DNA of 64,000 nt from Yamagishiella unicocca (taxonomy: Eukaryota; Chlorophyta; Chlorophyceae; Chlamydomonadales; Volvocaceae). The notes under the pieces were generated by a model that saw only the letters and a program-made list of their open reading frames with translations, ran no database searches and was not told the origin of the DNA. Within the stretch, counting starts at the first letter, position 1; each line of letters opens with the position of its first letter. Position numbers and translations under genes: made by a program. This document shows, piece after piece, positions 1 to 11,169 of this stretch. The stretch is taken from positions 1,364,001-1,428,000 of the forward strand of contig BDSL01000014.1 of NCBI GenBank assembly GCA_003116995.1. Reading direction: 5' to 3'.

Positions 1-280
1 AGCAGCAGCGAGGTGGGGCGGTGCTGTGTGGAGGCCCTCTGCGTGAAGACACTGCAGCTGCCAGGGCGGCCGTGGGTCGCTTCGTTTCGGACGACTGCGT
101 GTCTAGCATCAGGGGTGCGTGGCTGCACGTCAACAAGGCTCGGCGATCACGTCGGCGGGGGGTCGGGGTTATCCATTCCCCCCGCGAGTCACCCCCACCG
201 CCCTCTGGCCCCTTAAACGGTTTTCACCCCCCCCCCTCCCCCCACACACGGGGTTCTATTATTATACCCTCCCCCCCCAG
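1..280 (+). other. Unresolved left edge, mostly intron of the SNF2 gene
   Basis: The acceptor of the first certain exon lies at 279-280 after a long C-rich tract. Positions 1-115 are open in two frames, but neither translation resembles the helicase segment expected just before this point, so I do not call an exon. The rest is intron-like. Confidence 0.4.
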
Positions 281-3200
281 GAGCTGGAGGCCCTCCCCAG
301 CTCCAGCGACCGCCACAAGCTGTTCCGCGACTTCGAGCTGCTGCGCAAGGTGATGAACAACCCGCGCGACTTCGAGACGCTTCTGGAGAAGGCGGTGGCG
401 GGGGGCGGCAACAGCATCATACAGCTGGAGGGTAGGGACCCGGGGGGGGAAGGGGAAGGGGTGAGTCGGGGGCGTGCGCAGAGGGACCCTTGGGGTTCAA
501 AGGGGCATGGGCAGGCCTCTGGGGACGGGGGGGGGTGAGGGGAAGGGGACGCGGGGGGGGAGTCTCCTCGAGGTTCGAGTTCGAGTTCGAGGAAGACTCG
601 TGGATGCGAGAAAAAACGGTTTAGGACACGGGACGCGGCGGGGGGGCGGGGGGGGTTTGATAAGAGAATCCGCGAATCCACGGCCGGGCGGGGGGGCGGG
701 GGGGGGGCGGGGGGTTGGGGGGGGAGGACGCCGCGTCAGACGCCCCTAGGGGGCGGGACATACGAGGCCCCAGCAGGGTAACGATTTCCGGTGGGTGCAA
801 CAGCGGCTTCCGTCTTGATCGGTTCGAGTTGGGGCGCCCCTCCACTTCCATTTGCAGACGCCGAAGACGGGGATGACGACGAGGAGATCCAGTTCCAGGT
901 TACGCCGCTTCAAACTGGCGGCCGTACGGCGGCGCGAGTGCCGCCTTCGCCGGGTGCCGCCACGACGGGTGCCCCCGGCGGAGCCGCCACCGCCGTACAG
1001 GCCGCGGTGTACGACGAGGAGGCTCCAACCGCCATGGACGGCGAAGGCGCCGGCGCCGGCGCCGGCGCCACCGGCACGGGGGCGGGTGCAGGCGCCAACG
1101 CAAACCCCAGGGGCAAGGCCTCCAGCAGCAAGGAGACGCTGCAGCTGCCCCTGGAGCTGTGCGAGCGGCTGCATGCCCGGCTGAGAGGCATGCGGCAGGC
1201 GCTGGCGGCGGCGGGGCCGGGGGCGGCGGCGGCGGGAGGAGGCGACGGAGCTGCTGCTGGCGAGGAGGGGAACGAGGGGGGCGTGGACCCGCTGTGGGGC
1301 CCGCTGCCCAAGCTCGTGTTCATACAGAAGCTGCTGCGGTGGGTGGGTTGGGGGCGTGTCTTTGAAGGGCCCTCAGCAGAGGTTTGGTGACATTTGACGG
1401 CGTTTCTGGGTGGGCGGTGGGGTAGCAGAAGAGAACCGGTTGCTCGAGATGGGAAGTGTAGCTGGTGCATAGGAAGGGCAGGGGGAAGGGCACCGGAGGT
1501 CCCGGGCCGCGGGCTGTGCGCGTCCGAAGCGAAGAGCGGAACCTGAGGGGTAGCCGCGGACTGGACTGGATCGGACCGGACCGGACTAACGCACGTGCCT
1601 CCGCCGCCTGCCACCAGTCTCTCGCGCTGCTGCTGACCTCCCCTCCGCGCCAGACGCAGACGCCGCTGGCGACATGCCCTCCCCTCCACACACACACACA
1701 CACACCCTCGACACACACCCCTCTTTTTGCAACCCTTCCCCTCCCCCCCCCTCGCAGGGTGTGCCAGGACACCCGCGAGAAGCTGGTGATCTTCAGCCAG
1801 AGCATACCGGTGCTGAACGCGTTGCAGGTGCCGTACCCGGGGTGCTCCAGGGGAGGGGCGGGGGGGGGGGCGTACGGAGCAGCCTGCAGGACGGGCGACC
1901 CGTCGAGCGCAAGGTTCCGGCCCCTGGGAGTGCGCGGTGGGAGCAAGCAGTGCGGTTGCATCTTGGAGCAGCGTTGCCCGGCAGATGTGCGCCCCATCCG
2001 AACCAGGGTCTGCGTGCGCCCCCTTTTCTTACCGTCTACGTCGCCTTATCACCTTACACTACGATTCAGCAGGGCCTCCGCTCCGTCTACTCGCCTCCCG
2101 TCTCCTCTGGACCACCACCTTCAACGCTCTTGGTTTGTCGGCCGTGGATTCGCCGATTGTCTTTTACCTCCCCCAAGGAGCACCTGTTCTGGCCCCCGCC
2201 GCCCCCCCTTCCCGCCCCCACCCCCCCACCCCGCGTTTCTACGCTACCCCCCCTTCACCCCCAGGATTTGCTCGAGCGGCAGTTCAGGTACCGGGCCAAC
2301 AGCGAGTTCTTCCGGATCGACGGCAAGGTGCTGTCGGCTCAGCGGCAGAAGACCATCGACAGCTTCAACAAGGGGAAGCATTCGCGGGTGAGCGGCGCGG
2401 CGGCACGGGGTGTGTGGAGTGGTAGCGGCAAACGGGTAGGCGAGGGAGGTCGTTAGAGGGTGTACGGAGGGTGTCGCGTGCGGAACGGCGCTGGTGTCTC
2501 TTTAACGGTCGTCTATTGTTTGGGGGGGGGCCGGGCGGGTATCCCCTCCCTCCCGGGTGATACGATGAACGTGTCGCGTTTCGGCTGGGAAGCTGTACCA
2601 CGGGGTTTCGAAAAGGGGCCACGGCCTATGGGGTACCGCGGTGTGTTATGGCTAGCGGTGCCGTGTGGGGGCCGTGTGGAGGCCGTGTGGGTTCGAGGGT
2701 TACGTCATCGCGCGTCTCGCGCCCCTGACTCCTCGCCGGTTCCGCTTCCACGCTCCAGCCTTTCCCCCGGTCTTGGTTCATGGGTTTCTTCCCCCTCCTT
2801 CCCCCTCGTCCCCCCCCTCCAGGTCATCCTCGTCTCCTCGCGTGCTGGCTCCCTGGGCATCAACCTGACCACCGCCTGCCGCATGGTCATCTTCGACGTG
2901 CCCTGGAACCCCGTCTTCAACGCCCAGGTGGGACCTGGGGGAGCACCCCGGACCCGGCAGGGGCGGTCCAGCAGCCACACCGATGGACGTGTGAGGGCCC
3001 TTGTGCGTGAGGCGCCCACGCGGCCACCGCGCCCCTCGCCGCTTGACCGCCTCCACCCCCACCCCCAACCCCCACACACCCCCACCCCCACACACCCCCA
3101 CACACCCCGCAGGCCATTGCCCGCATCTACCGCTTCGGCCAGCTCCGCCCCACCTTCGTGTACCGGCTGCTGTACGCCGGTACGCTGGAGGAGCTGGTGT

Positions 3201-6200
3201 ACGACCTCAATGTGGACAAGGAGGAGCTGTTCAGCAAGGTGGGGGCGGCAGGGCGCGGGGTTTTTTGATAAGAGAATCCGCGAATCCACGGCCGACAAAC
3301 CGAGGGCGGTGACGGTGATGGGCGGCGGCAGGGCGCGAGGGGGGGAGGCGGGGGGGCAGCAGGGCGGCGCGGGGCAGCAAGGTGGGTGGGGGGTTTACAA
3401 GAGAATCCGCGAATCCACGGCCGACAAAACGTGGGTGGAGAGGTCGTCAGGCGCGGAGGTACCGGCAGTCGTGGGAGGCAGCAGGCCCCCGCCGCTCGGG
3501 CCATCAGGCCGGCGGTGCATGTTTTTTGTGGGACCGGACCATTCCCCTCCCCCCCTGCCCCAGGCCCGGGACATCCACGGGTTTCCCTCGAACCCTGCCC
3601 CAGGCCCTCCTTGATCGGGGCCGGGGGGGAGCACAGCACCTCGCAGGAAGGACCCGGTGGTGTGCCCTCATGGGCCGCCACCCGTCGCTATGCCGCAGCA
3701 CCTCCCTCATCTTCCTACGCCCCCCGGCCCCCCCTGCCCTTCCTTGTTGTTCACGCGGCACTTCGTGCCTTCACCCGCCGGGGTCCTCGCTTCCGTCAGC
3801 CTAGAAGCCAAGCCGCCGCCGAATTGCACTTCGCCGCCGAAGGTGCACAGACGAACCTCCGAGTTCAGTTTCCTCAACCAAGTTCTCCAGCATGCATCTT
3901 GAAACGTCTGTCGTAACCATTCGTACACGGGTATTTTTCCTAGCAACCCTCCCTCCTCAAAACGTCTTTCCTAAACGGTTTTTTCTCGCATCCACGGGTT
4001 CTCCTTGCAACCCTCCCTCCCCGTTACCCTGCCCCTCGCCTCCCCGCAGGTGGTGGACAAGAAGCTGGTGCGCAAGACCCAGGCCGTCGCTGCCGAGCGC
4101 TGGTCGTACACGGCGCCCGCGCGGCTGCCCGCCGAGGCCGCCCGCCGCCGCCTGGAGGACCTCGCCGACCCCTCCACAGCGGCGGCGGTGCTGGCGGCCG
4201 CGACGGCGGGAGCGGCAGCAACACGGCACTCGGTGGGAGGTGCATCTGCGGCGGCTGGTGGCGCCGGTGCTACTAGTGCCGGTGGTGCCGGTGGTGCTGG
4301 CGGGGAGGTGACGGACACTCGGGACCAGGCGCTGCTACAGCTGGCCACGGTGCGTGTGGGACCGGGGGGTAGCTCGGCTGGGTGGCGTGATGCTGGGTGG
4401 CGTGATGCGGGGTGGCGTGATGCGGGACCCAAGAGGGCCCCGTCTGGAGGAGGCAACGGCGGTCTCACCACCTGCACCTGCACCTCGCAGCCGCACTGGT
4501 CACACTCTCGGACGGCACGGCATGACCCCCCGCACCCCGCCCGGCCCCCCCCGGCACCTCAGGACCCGGAGATCCTGGCACCGCTGGTCAACGCCTACCT
4601 CCACAAGTCGAAGCTGCCGCCCGACCCCATGGGGGTGAGGCCACCTGGGTGGCGGGGTCCGTTGAGTCATGCGCTTGCGGGACCTAGGTCACCACTCCGT
4701 GGCCGCCAGCGGCCCAACCAGGCAGGCCGCAGTGGCGCAGAGGGTGACGGTGTGGGGGGGGGGAGTGGCGTGAAAACCGTTGACACGAAAACGACAGGAT
4801 CGTGGGCGCATGGTCGGCGGACAGCGAGGATGTGGGCGCGTGGGGGGGTGGCGCGTGGGGGGGGGGAGGGTTACAGCAAATAACCGATGACGCGACATGG
4901 GAAGTATAGCTGGTGCATAGCCGTATACCTGGTTCGTATACCTGGGCGCGCATGCTACTGGACTTGGCTTGACGGGCCTTGTGTCCTGCCCGCCCAGCCG
5001 CCCTAGCGAGGCAGGCCAGGGCGGAGAGGGGGTCGACGGCTCACCGCGTGTTGCATGAGCCGCTCCGCTCCGCTCACCGCTCCGATCGCGGGTTCCTTCC
5101 TCCGCCCTTGCATCGGTTCCTCCACTACCGCTATGGTTGCCAGTCGTCACGGGCCGCCTTACCCTGGGATCTTCCCTTCCCTCCCCCTCCCCCCCTTCCC
5201 TCTCCCTCCCCCCCACCAGGCCCTGACTGCCGAGGACCTGCACGCGGCGCACGAGCAGTACCAGGCGGAAGTGGCGGGAGGCGGCTCCAGGCGCCTGCGC
5301 CGGCTGCGGCGAATGACCCCCAACACCGCAGCCGGAAACGCCGCGGGCGGCTCCTCGCAGCCCTCGGGGCCGGGGGCTGCGGCTGCGGGGGCTCCGGCGG
5401 GTGCTGCAGCCGCGGATGGAACTGGGGCGCTGCACCCCAACCAACCCCCGGTTGGGGGGGCGCGCCCGGCGGTGGTGGCGCCTGAGGACGACGTGGACCC
5501 CTCGCTGCTGGACCTGACGCCGGAGGAGGCCGCGCTGCTGGCCCAGCAGCGGGCGGCTGCAGCAGCGGGCGCCGCCATGTTGCGGCGCAGGAGTCAACCC
5601 GAGGCGCCCGCAGCCAGTGGGGTCGCAGCCAGTGGGGTCGCAGCCAGTGGGGTCGCAGCCAGTGGGGTCGCAGAGGCGCCCGGCGGGAGAGAGAACGGCG
5701 CCGGCACCGCTGCCGCGCAGAACATCGGCGGCGTTGTGAGCGGTCTGGCGAAGTACACCCAGCAGTTCCTGTCGAACATAAGCCTGCAACGGCGCGGCCA
5801 GCAGGCGCCTCCCGCAGCCTCGGCGGGCGCAGTAGGAACTGAGGCGGCGGCGGCGGCGACGACGGCGGCGACGCCGGCGCCGTCCGTGTCCCCCGCAGCC
5901 GCCAGCACCTACCCGGGGCTGCCCGCTGTTCTGCTGCAGCCCCCGGCGCCAGGCCGGCGCCAGCCGCAGCAGTCAGCGCCCGGGGGGCTGCCTCAGGGGG
6001 CCGCGGGGTCGTGGCTGCCGGCCTACGCGCCGGTAGCAGTCCAGCCCCCCTCGCGGGTCGCCGCGCCGCCGCTGCCCACCTCGCTGTTCAGCAGCAGGCA
6101 GCTGGTGCAGTCCGCCCAGCGCCCGGCCGGCCAGCAGCAGGCGCAGCAGGTGCAGCAGGCGCAGCAGGCGCAGCAGGCGCAGCAGGCGCAGCAGGCGCAG

Positions 6201-7810
6201 CAGGCGCAGCAGGCGCAGCAGGCGCAGCAGGCGCAGCAGCAGGCGCAGCAGGCGCAGCAGGCGCAGCACCCTCTGATGCCGGTCTTGGTCCACGAGGTTG
6301 CGAAGGAGGCCGTGCCAGTGCTGGTTGGAAAGAACGCGGCGCAAACGGCGGTGTTGCTGAAGCGGCGGCGGCTGCAGCAGGAGCAGCAGGCGCAGGAGGC
6401 GGGGTCGCCCTCGGCGCAGGGGCAGGCGCAGCCTGGTGAGCCACCGCAACAGGCGGGCGGCGGCGAGGACGCGCCTGGCCCGGCGAAGCGCCGCAGGTAT
6501 GGAGGTGTCGGGATGCCTCAGACCGGTTACCTAGTTGCGTTGTGGGCTGGGAGGGGGTTGGTGGGTTACGGCTCGGAAGCGCACGTCGTGGAGGGCGGAT
6601 GGAGTGGCTGCCGGTCGTTGCTTTACGGCTGCGAGAGAAAGAGCACCAGCGGGAAGGTGGAGCCGGGGAGCGGAAGGTGAAGCTACTCGGTTTACTAGGG
6701 GGTTACGAGAGGAAAAACCAGGATGTGTGTGTGTGTGTGTTTTATAAATGCTGAGCTGAGCCGCGAAGGAGACGGAGCGCAAAGAGACCAAGGAATCCGG
6801 AGGCAAGGCGAGGCGTCAATAGTTACCGAAAGAAGCCCAGAGTGTGTCCACGAGCAGCCAGAATTCCGATTATGTAGACGCTGTCCGCGCAGCGCTCCGG
6901 TAACCAGAAGGACGGTGGCGGGCGGCTGAGCTCCAGTAGCGACCCGAACAACCGACGCCGCGCTGCTGCGGCGTAGGCGTGGCGCGAAGCGCCTACAACT
7001 ACTGAGCCTAAGTACCTAGTAACCTATCCTAGTGCGCAAAGCAGGGGTATATGGAACAACCGCGCGTGCAATGCCAAGTAACGTGGGGGTGTGTGTGCAG
7101 AAACGAGCCCGGGGCGTTACCCTGATTACCCGGCTCGGCCAGTTGCTCCGAATCCGCGCCGTCGGCGGCTTACCCTGCCCTGGCCTGCCCTGCCCTGCAG
7201 GACGGACCAGGACAGGGCGGTTGGCGCTGCGCCCACTCGGGCACCAGGGCAGCCGCAGCACGGCAGCGCAGCCACCGCAGCGCGCGCAGCGGGAGTGGAC
7301 GCGAGGGAGGCGACCCAACCGCCGCCACCCAGCTCAGCGCCAGGCGGCGGCAACAGCGGGCGCTGCACCCGTGCTGTGGCTGCGGCTGCGGCTGCGGGCG
7401 CCGCCGCCGCCCAGGGTCCGAGCCGCAACCCGTCCGGCGCGCAGGCCACACCACTTCGCCCGAAGCACCAGGCTGCAAAGACACGGGCGTCCTTGGACCC
7501 ATCGCTCCAGGGGATGGCCGAGGGGGGTTCGACGCAGGCCACGCCGCCGCAGGGGCCGGCGGGGGGGGGCACCACGCGCAGGGGCCGGGGCGAGGGAGCG
7601 GAGGCTGCGGGCAACGGGGCGGGACGGGGGGGGGCGAGCGGGGGTGCGGGTGCGGGCAGCGGGCGGGTTGCAGGTGCAGGTGCGGGTGCGGGTGCGGGTG
7701 CGGGTGCGGCCACTAACGTGGTGCGCTTGGGTGGCGGCCAGGCCACACCGCGGCAGGCCATGAGGCCGGTGGTGCCAGCCGAGGTCATTGAGCTGCTGGA
7801 TGACGACTGA
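281..7810 (+). CDS. ATRX/RAD54L2-type SNF2 chromatin-remodelling helicase, C-terminal part
   Basis: Exons: 281-431, 858-1338, 1758-1827, 2265-2387, 2823-2927, 3113-3238, 4050-4349, 4563-4634, 5220-6496, 7201-7810. All junctions are GT/AG and phases agree, giving 1104 residues. Seen: the pre-motif helix (HKLFRDFELLRKVMNNP), an acidic Ala/Gly-rich insert, then helicase lobe 2: KLVIFSQSIPVLNAL (motif IV), FFRIDGKVLSAQRQ, LVSSRAGSLGINL (motif V), ARIYRFGQLRPTFVYRLL (motif VI) and VVDKKLVRKTQ. Known: this lobe belongs to DNA-translocating ATPases that remodel nucleosomes; the spacing and the VVDKK ending fit the ATRX/ARIP4/CLSY-like branch better than RAD54. The ATP-binding lobe must lie left of the window. 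The last two exons form a long Gln/Ala/Gly/Pro-rich tail with a (QQA)n run and end in VIELLDDD, a SUMO-interaction-like motif. Subfamily is inferred; the SNF2 identity is secure. Confidence 0.93.
581..630 (+). repeat. Dispersed intronic repeat A, copy 1
   Basis: Contains GAGGAAGACTCGTGGATGCG followed by a GAGAAA and CGGTTTAGGACA block. The same core recurs near 3.9, 12.7, 42.9 and 55.2 kb, in introns of different genes. This copy is in the first resolved SNF2 intron. Confidence 0.75.
660..690 (+). repeat. Dispersed intronic repeat B, copy 1
   Basis: Core GAGAATCCGCGAATCCACGG, the same roughly 28-bp block found in three other introns of this gene and in an intron of the DCD gene. It lies 30 bp downstream of repeat A. 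Confidence 0.8.
1423..1475 (+). repeat. Dispersed intronic repeat C, copy 1
   Basis: Contains AGAACCGGTTGCTCGAGATG then GGAAGTGTAGCTGGTGCATA. A second copy at about 4.88 kb shares the GGAAGTRTAGCTGGTGCATA tail. Related blocks occur at 43.8, 44.5 and 49.7 kb. Confidence 0.65.
2137..2172 (-). repeat. Dispersed intronic repeat B, copy 2 (inverted)
   Basis: Reverse complement of the repeat B core (TTTGTCGGCCGTGGATTCG on the plus strand) with one change in the second half. It sits in the SNF2 intron before exon 2265-2387. Confidence 0.75.
3268..3302 (+). repeat. Dispersed intronic repeat B, copy 3
   Basis: Exact core GAGAATCCGCGAATCCACGG followed by CCGACAAAC, in the SNF2 intron after exon 3113-3238. 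Confidence 0.85.
3399..3430 (+). repeat. Dispersed intronic repeat B, copy 4
   Basis: Second exact core in the same intron, about 130 bp from copy 3, with a G-rich spacer between them. Confidence 0.85.
3873..4012 (-). repeat. Dispersed intronic repeat A, copy 2 (inverted, two adjacent units)
   Basis: Two adjacent reverse-complement units: CAAGTTCTCCAGCATGCATC at 3879 with an AAACGTCTG block, then a CTAAACGGTTTTTTCTCGC and CATCCACGGGTTCTCCTTG block at 3971-4008. Lies just before exon 4050-4349. Confidence 0.75.
4878..4925 (+). repeat. Dispersed intronic repeat C, copy 2
   Basis: Shares GGAAGTATAGCTGGTGCATA with copy 1 at about 1.45 kb, again inside an SNF2 intron. Confidence 0.65.
5610..5669 (+). 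repeat. 15-bp coding tandem repeat, 4 units (AASGV)
   Basis: Four near-perfect GCAGCCAGTGGGGTC units in frame within exon 5220-6496, encoding AASGV repeats. The unit length is a multiple of three, so copy-number change keeps the frame. Confidence 0.9.
6136..6270 (+). repeat. 9-bp coding tandem repeat (CAGCAGGCG)n encoding QQA
   Basis: About fourteen units of a 9-bp motif coding for Gln-Gln-Ala, interrupted once by an extra CAG. It lies in the disordered tail of the SNF2 protein; Gln-rich runs like this are common in volvocine nuclear proteins. Confidence 0.92.
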
Positions 7811-10800
7811 GGGCGCGGACCGAGGGGCGGAGGGGGTGGAGGCGTGGCCTGCCCTTGGGAAAGCAGGAGAGATGTGGAGCTTGGCGGTCCGCAGGCGCGG
7901 GCAGGCTGGGCATGGCGAGGAGTCGGTGGGTTGTGAGGAGGACCCGCAGTCGGTGGTTCGGTGGATGGGTGGGTGAGTACTTGGGTTGGGGTCCGCGGCG
8001 AGGACGGCAAGCAACCCCCGCTTCCAGTCTGAGGCCCGTTGGACGCCCGCAGAGCAGCTGCAGATCGATTGCGGCTTGTCACGGCGGCGTCAGGAGCCTA
8101 CAATAAATAAATAATACAACACTGTAGTCCCCATGACGTAAACGAGTCACGTGTGTCCTGTGGTTACCGCCTGGGACATGAGTGGCGCCCTGGTGATGAA
8201 CTGAAGACGCGGGCAGCTTACGGCTGGCAGTTGTTCAGGTAGACAGCAGCGGCACGCGCACTTGCCGTTGGTCAAGAGGTCAGACAGCTGCCATCGGTGA
8301 GCTGGGGGCTGGTCGCCGTGGCCGCCCTGGTTTCGTGCGAGGTGGGAGTATTGCAGTCAACGGTGAGGCAGCGGCGGCCCGCAGGCCAGGTCAGTCGCTT
8401 ACGGACATTCCGTGTGTCCGTACATGCAATGACATCGCATTCATCGGGTTTGTCAGGAGCATAGGTTTGCAAAGACCTGGTGCATCAGTTGGCATGTATG
8501 GCTCGGTCGGCAAGGTTGCGGGATCCGGCGTCATGCGGGAGAAAGTCATAGGTTCAGTATAGAAGTAGCAGGCGTATCCCTGGCTGCAGGGCTCATCGTG
8601 TCCAACGTCGCGAAACCGCGAGGCACGATACGCGAACAAGTTATCTTCCTCTTCATGGCTTTACAGACCACAACACACATCGCCGCATTTGGGCGCACGC
8701 TTGTTGATCGTGAGCTCAGCACGTCCCTCACTCGGTGTACGTTTGCAGCGCACAACGCAAATGGGCGCCAGCTCCTCACGCGCCGTAACTTATTGCTCTC
8801 CCCCACGACGCGGCCTGCCTGGTCGCCAAAGCAGCGACACCGGCAAGACCAGGCGCGCCCCGCCCCGCCGCTTCATCATCACCGCGGGGGCCCTGCCGGG
8901 CAGCGCCTGCTACACGCGAACACACACCACAACTCACCACACCGCGCTCTTCGTCGTAAAATTCAAATCCAATTGTACAACTCGAATGCCCGGAACATGC
9001 ACGGGCCATCAATTATGAACATGCGCGACGACCTAACAGCATCTAGGGGGTACAACGCTGCGGCCCGGCCAGTTGCGTAATCGGCCCGCTGCACAATATC
9101 CGCAGCAGGAGGCGTGAGGCATGCGAAGCGCTTATCAAGAAGCAGGCTCCTACGTAATGTTGAAGCAGGTGAGCAGTCAGCGGTAGCTCCCAAGACCACT
9201 AGCATCCCACGACCGCTAGGAACGCCAGGGCACAGATCGCACGAACCCGCACCGCAAACTCAAACCGCCACCGCCGACACCAACAGCACCACCAGCGCTA
9301 CACCAAGATATAGATTACACAGATGCGCACAAAGCTAGCGCAAACGATAGGTTCAAAAGGGTAGGATATCACGCACATACACACACGCGACAAATTGGGG
9401 GTTTGGACTGCGGAGCAGGAGACCACCCTGTGACGACTCGGAGGACGAACACGGAACTGCGGAGGGGGCGCGGGACGTATCCCCAGAGAGCCCCGACTAA
9501 TACGGGATGTGGGTCTCGGACCGTTACTCAAAACCGCAATCTGCCGTCACAAGAGATAAACTACACGCGCAACCTCCACATCACATCACGCGCGAACTCT
9601 ATGGGAAAAATCTTCGGTTTCGTGACCGCCACAGCTCCGCCTGTACAGACGCGCCACCCCTCACGCGCCACCCACATCGGGTTGCCTAGTGCGCGCGAGC
9701 GCTGCAACGCGGGCGTCCCCCCCTCCCCCCCAGGCGACAGATACAACTCTCAGCTGCCGGCTCTTCGGTTACTGTACGGCAATACCATCCCGCGCGATCC
9801 GTCTCTCCTCACGCGCGGGAAAACTGATCGCGCCTGGCAGGTCAGGGCGACCCCTCCTCACAATGAATTTAAAGTGCACTGCGACGCGGCTCGCGGCCGA
9901 CGGGTTTCGCGAGCGCCTCCGCACGCTGCGTGCCGAGTGGCGCCGCGCTGCAGCCGCTGCAGCCACCCCCTCTCCGGGCGCCGCACCGCACCACACCGCG
10001 CCGCGCCAGTCGCGCACCGCAGCATCTGGCTGCACCAACCCGCCGCCTCCGAAATGCTTGCTTCATGCTACGCTCTCATCGTGGCCTGGACGCGCACGTC
10101 GTGGCGCGCAGCCGCCACTACCCGCCAAAAGGCGGCCGACCGATACATCGTACTGGGCTACCAATCCCGGGTGCCGCGCTCCACTGGACGACCCCACGCG
10201 GCCAAGGCTCGGCCTTGCGTCCACCAGCCCCTAGCCGTGAGCACAGGGTCATCTGGCCCAGCCGGTCCTACCTCGAGGCGCGATGTGCCCCCAGCGGCCC
10301 TACCTCTACGACAGCTCAGCCGACCCACTGCAAAGGCCAGCGGCGGCCCCATGGCCGCGTCACGCCTCCGCCCGCTGGAACGGCCACACGTCAGCGGTAA
10401 ATTAACACAACACTACTCCCGCCATGCTATACGACACAGATCAAAAACGCCTGCACAATTGCACACACGACGATGAAGAATGCACGCGACATTGCCAAAA
10501 CTGCTGGCCGGCCGCTTGAGGCTCCGGCCCGACACCAAAACAAGGGCGTTAGGACGACTCTTGTGGACATGCGTACGGCACGACACCTCTCACTCGGAGC
10601 CGTTGCCCGATGCCGCAGAGCGGCCGCATCAACCCCGTTCAGCGCCCTCTACATCGGCCGCTCAGTGCTACCCCCCACTGCCGACCTAATCAGCGTACTT
10701 TCAACCCGCCGCAAACCCACCCGCCGTCTTCGTGCTTCGTGAGGTGGCCACCGAAGGCCAGCTGGCCGCCACAGGACAAGACAGGACGCCACCACATGTA

Positions 10801-11169
10801 CGGCACACCACGGCACAAACGCGCCTCGCTGCCCGGCTCGCTGGCTCCACATATCCCCCCCCTGGAGCCCTACTCGCAGGTCATCTCTCCGTCCTGGCTA
10901 GCTCCGCGGGTCCGCTGATTCGGACGCCATTCAGAGATCATCATGGCTTGACGATTGCTCTGCGGGCAGCTCAACCCAGGATGCGGCCACCTCTATTGTA
11001 ACAGCGCCACATGCGCGTCACACCACGTGTCTATGTCTAAACCCTTGATGGTCTACATGGAATGATCTTCCGAAGTCCCAGCTGCCGCTCGGCACTGCGT
11101 CCAAGACGACGCAGGCCGCCCTCGGCGCCCGAGTGCCCCTCTCCTCCCCCGCACCGCCCGGTGGGATGT
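7811..11169. other. Intergenic region between the SNF2 gene and the ankyrin gene
   Basis: Holds the SNF2 3' UTR and the 3' flank of the convergent ankyrin gene. No TGTAA follows the SNF2 stop closely; an A-rich CAATAAATAAATAATAC block at 8101-8117 could be an alternative 3'-end signal. Open frames at 8.6-9.1 and 9.4-10.5 kb show no recognisable domain or credible splice structure, and composition is lower in GC than the genes. I see no gene here. Confidence 0.5.

Noticed and set aside
1..120. An upstream SNF2 exon in the first 115 bases
   Set aside because: Two frames are open, but neither gives residues expected before the HKLFRDFELL helix, and donor and phase could not be reconciled with confidence.
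9403..10476. Plus-strand 357-codon open frame in the intergenic region
   Set aside because: No domain, no repeat of the codon pattern seen in the real genes, and overlapping equally long frames in other phases.
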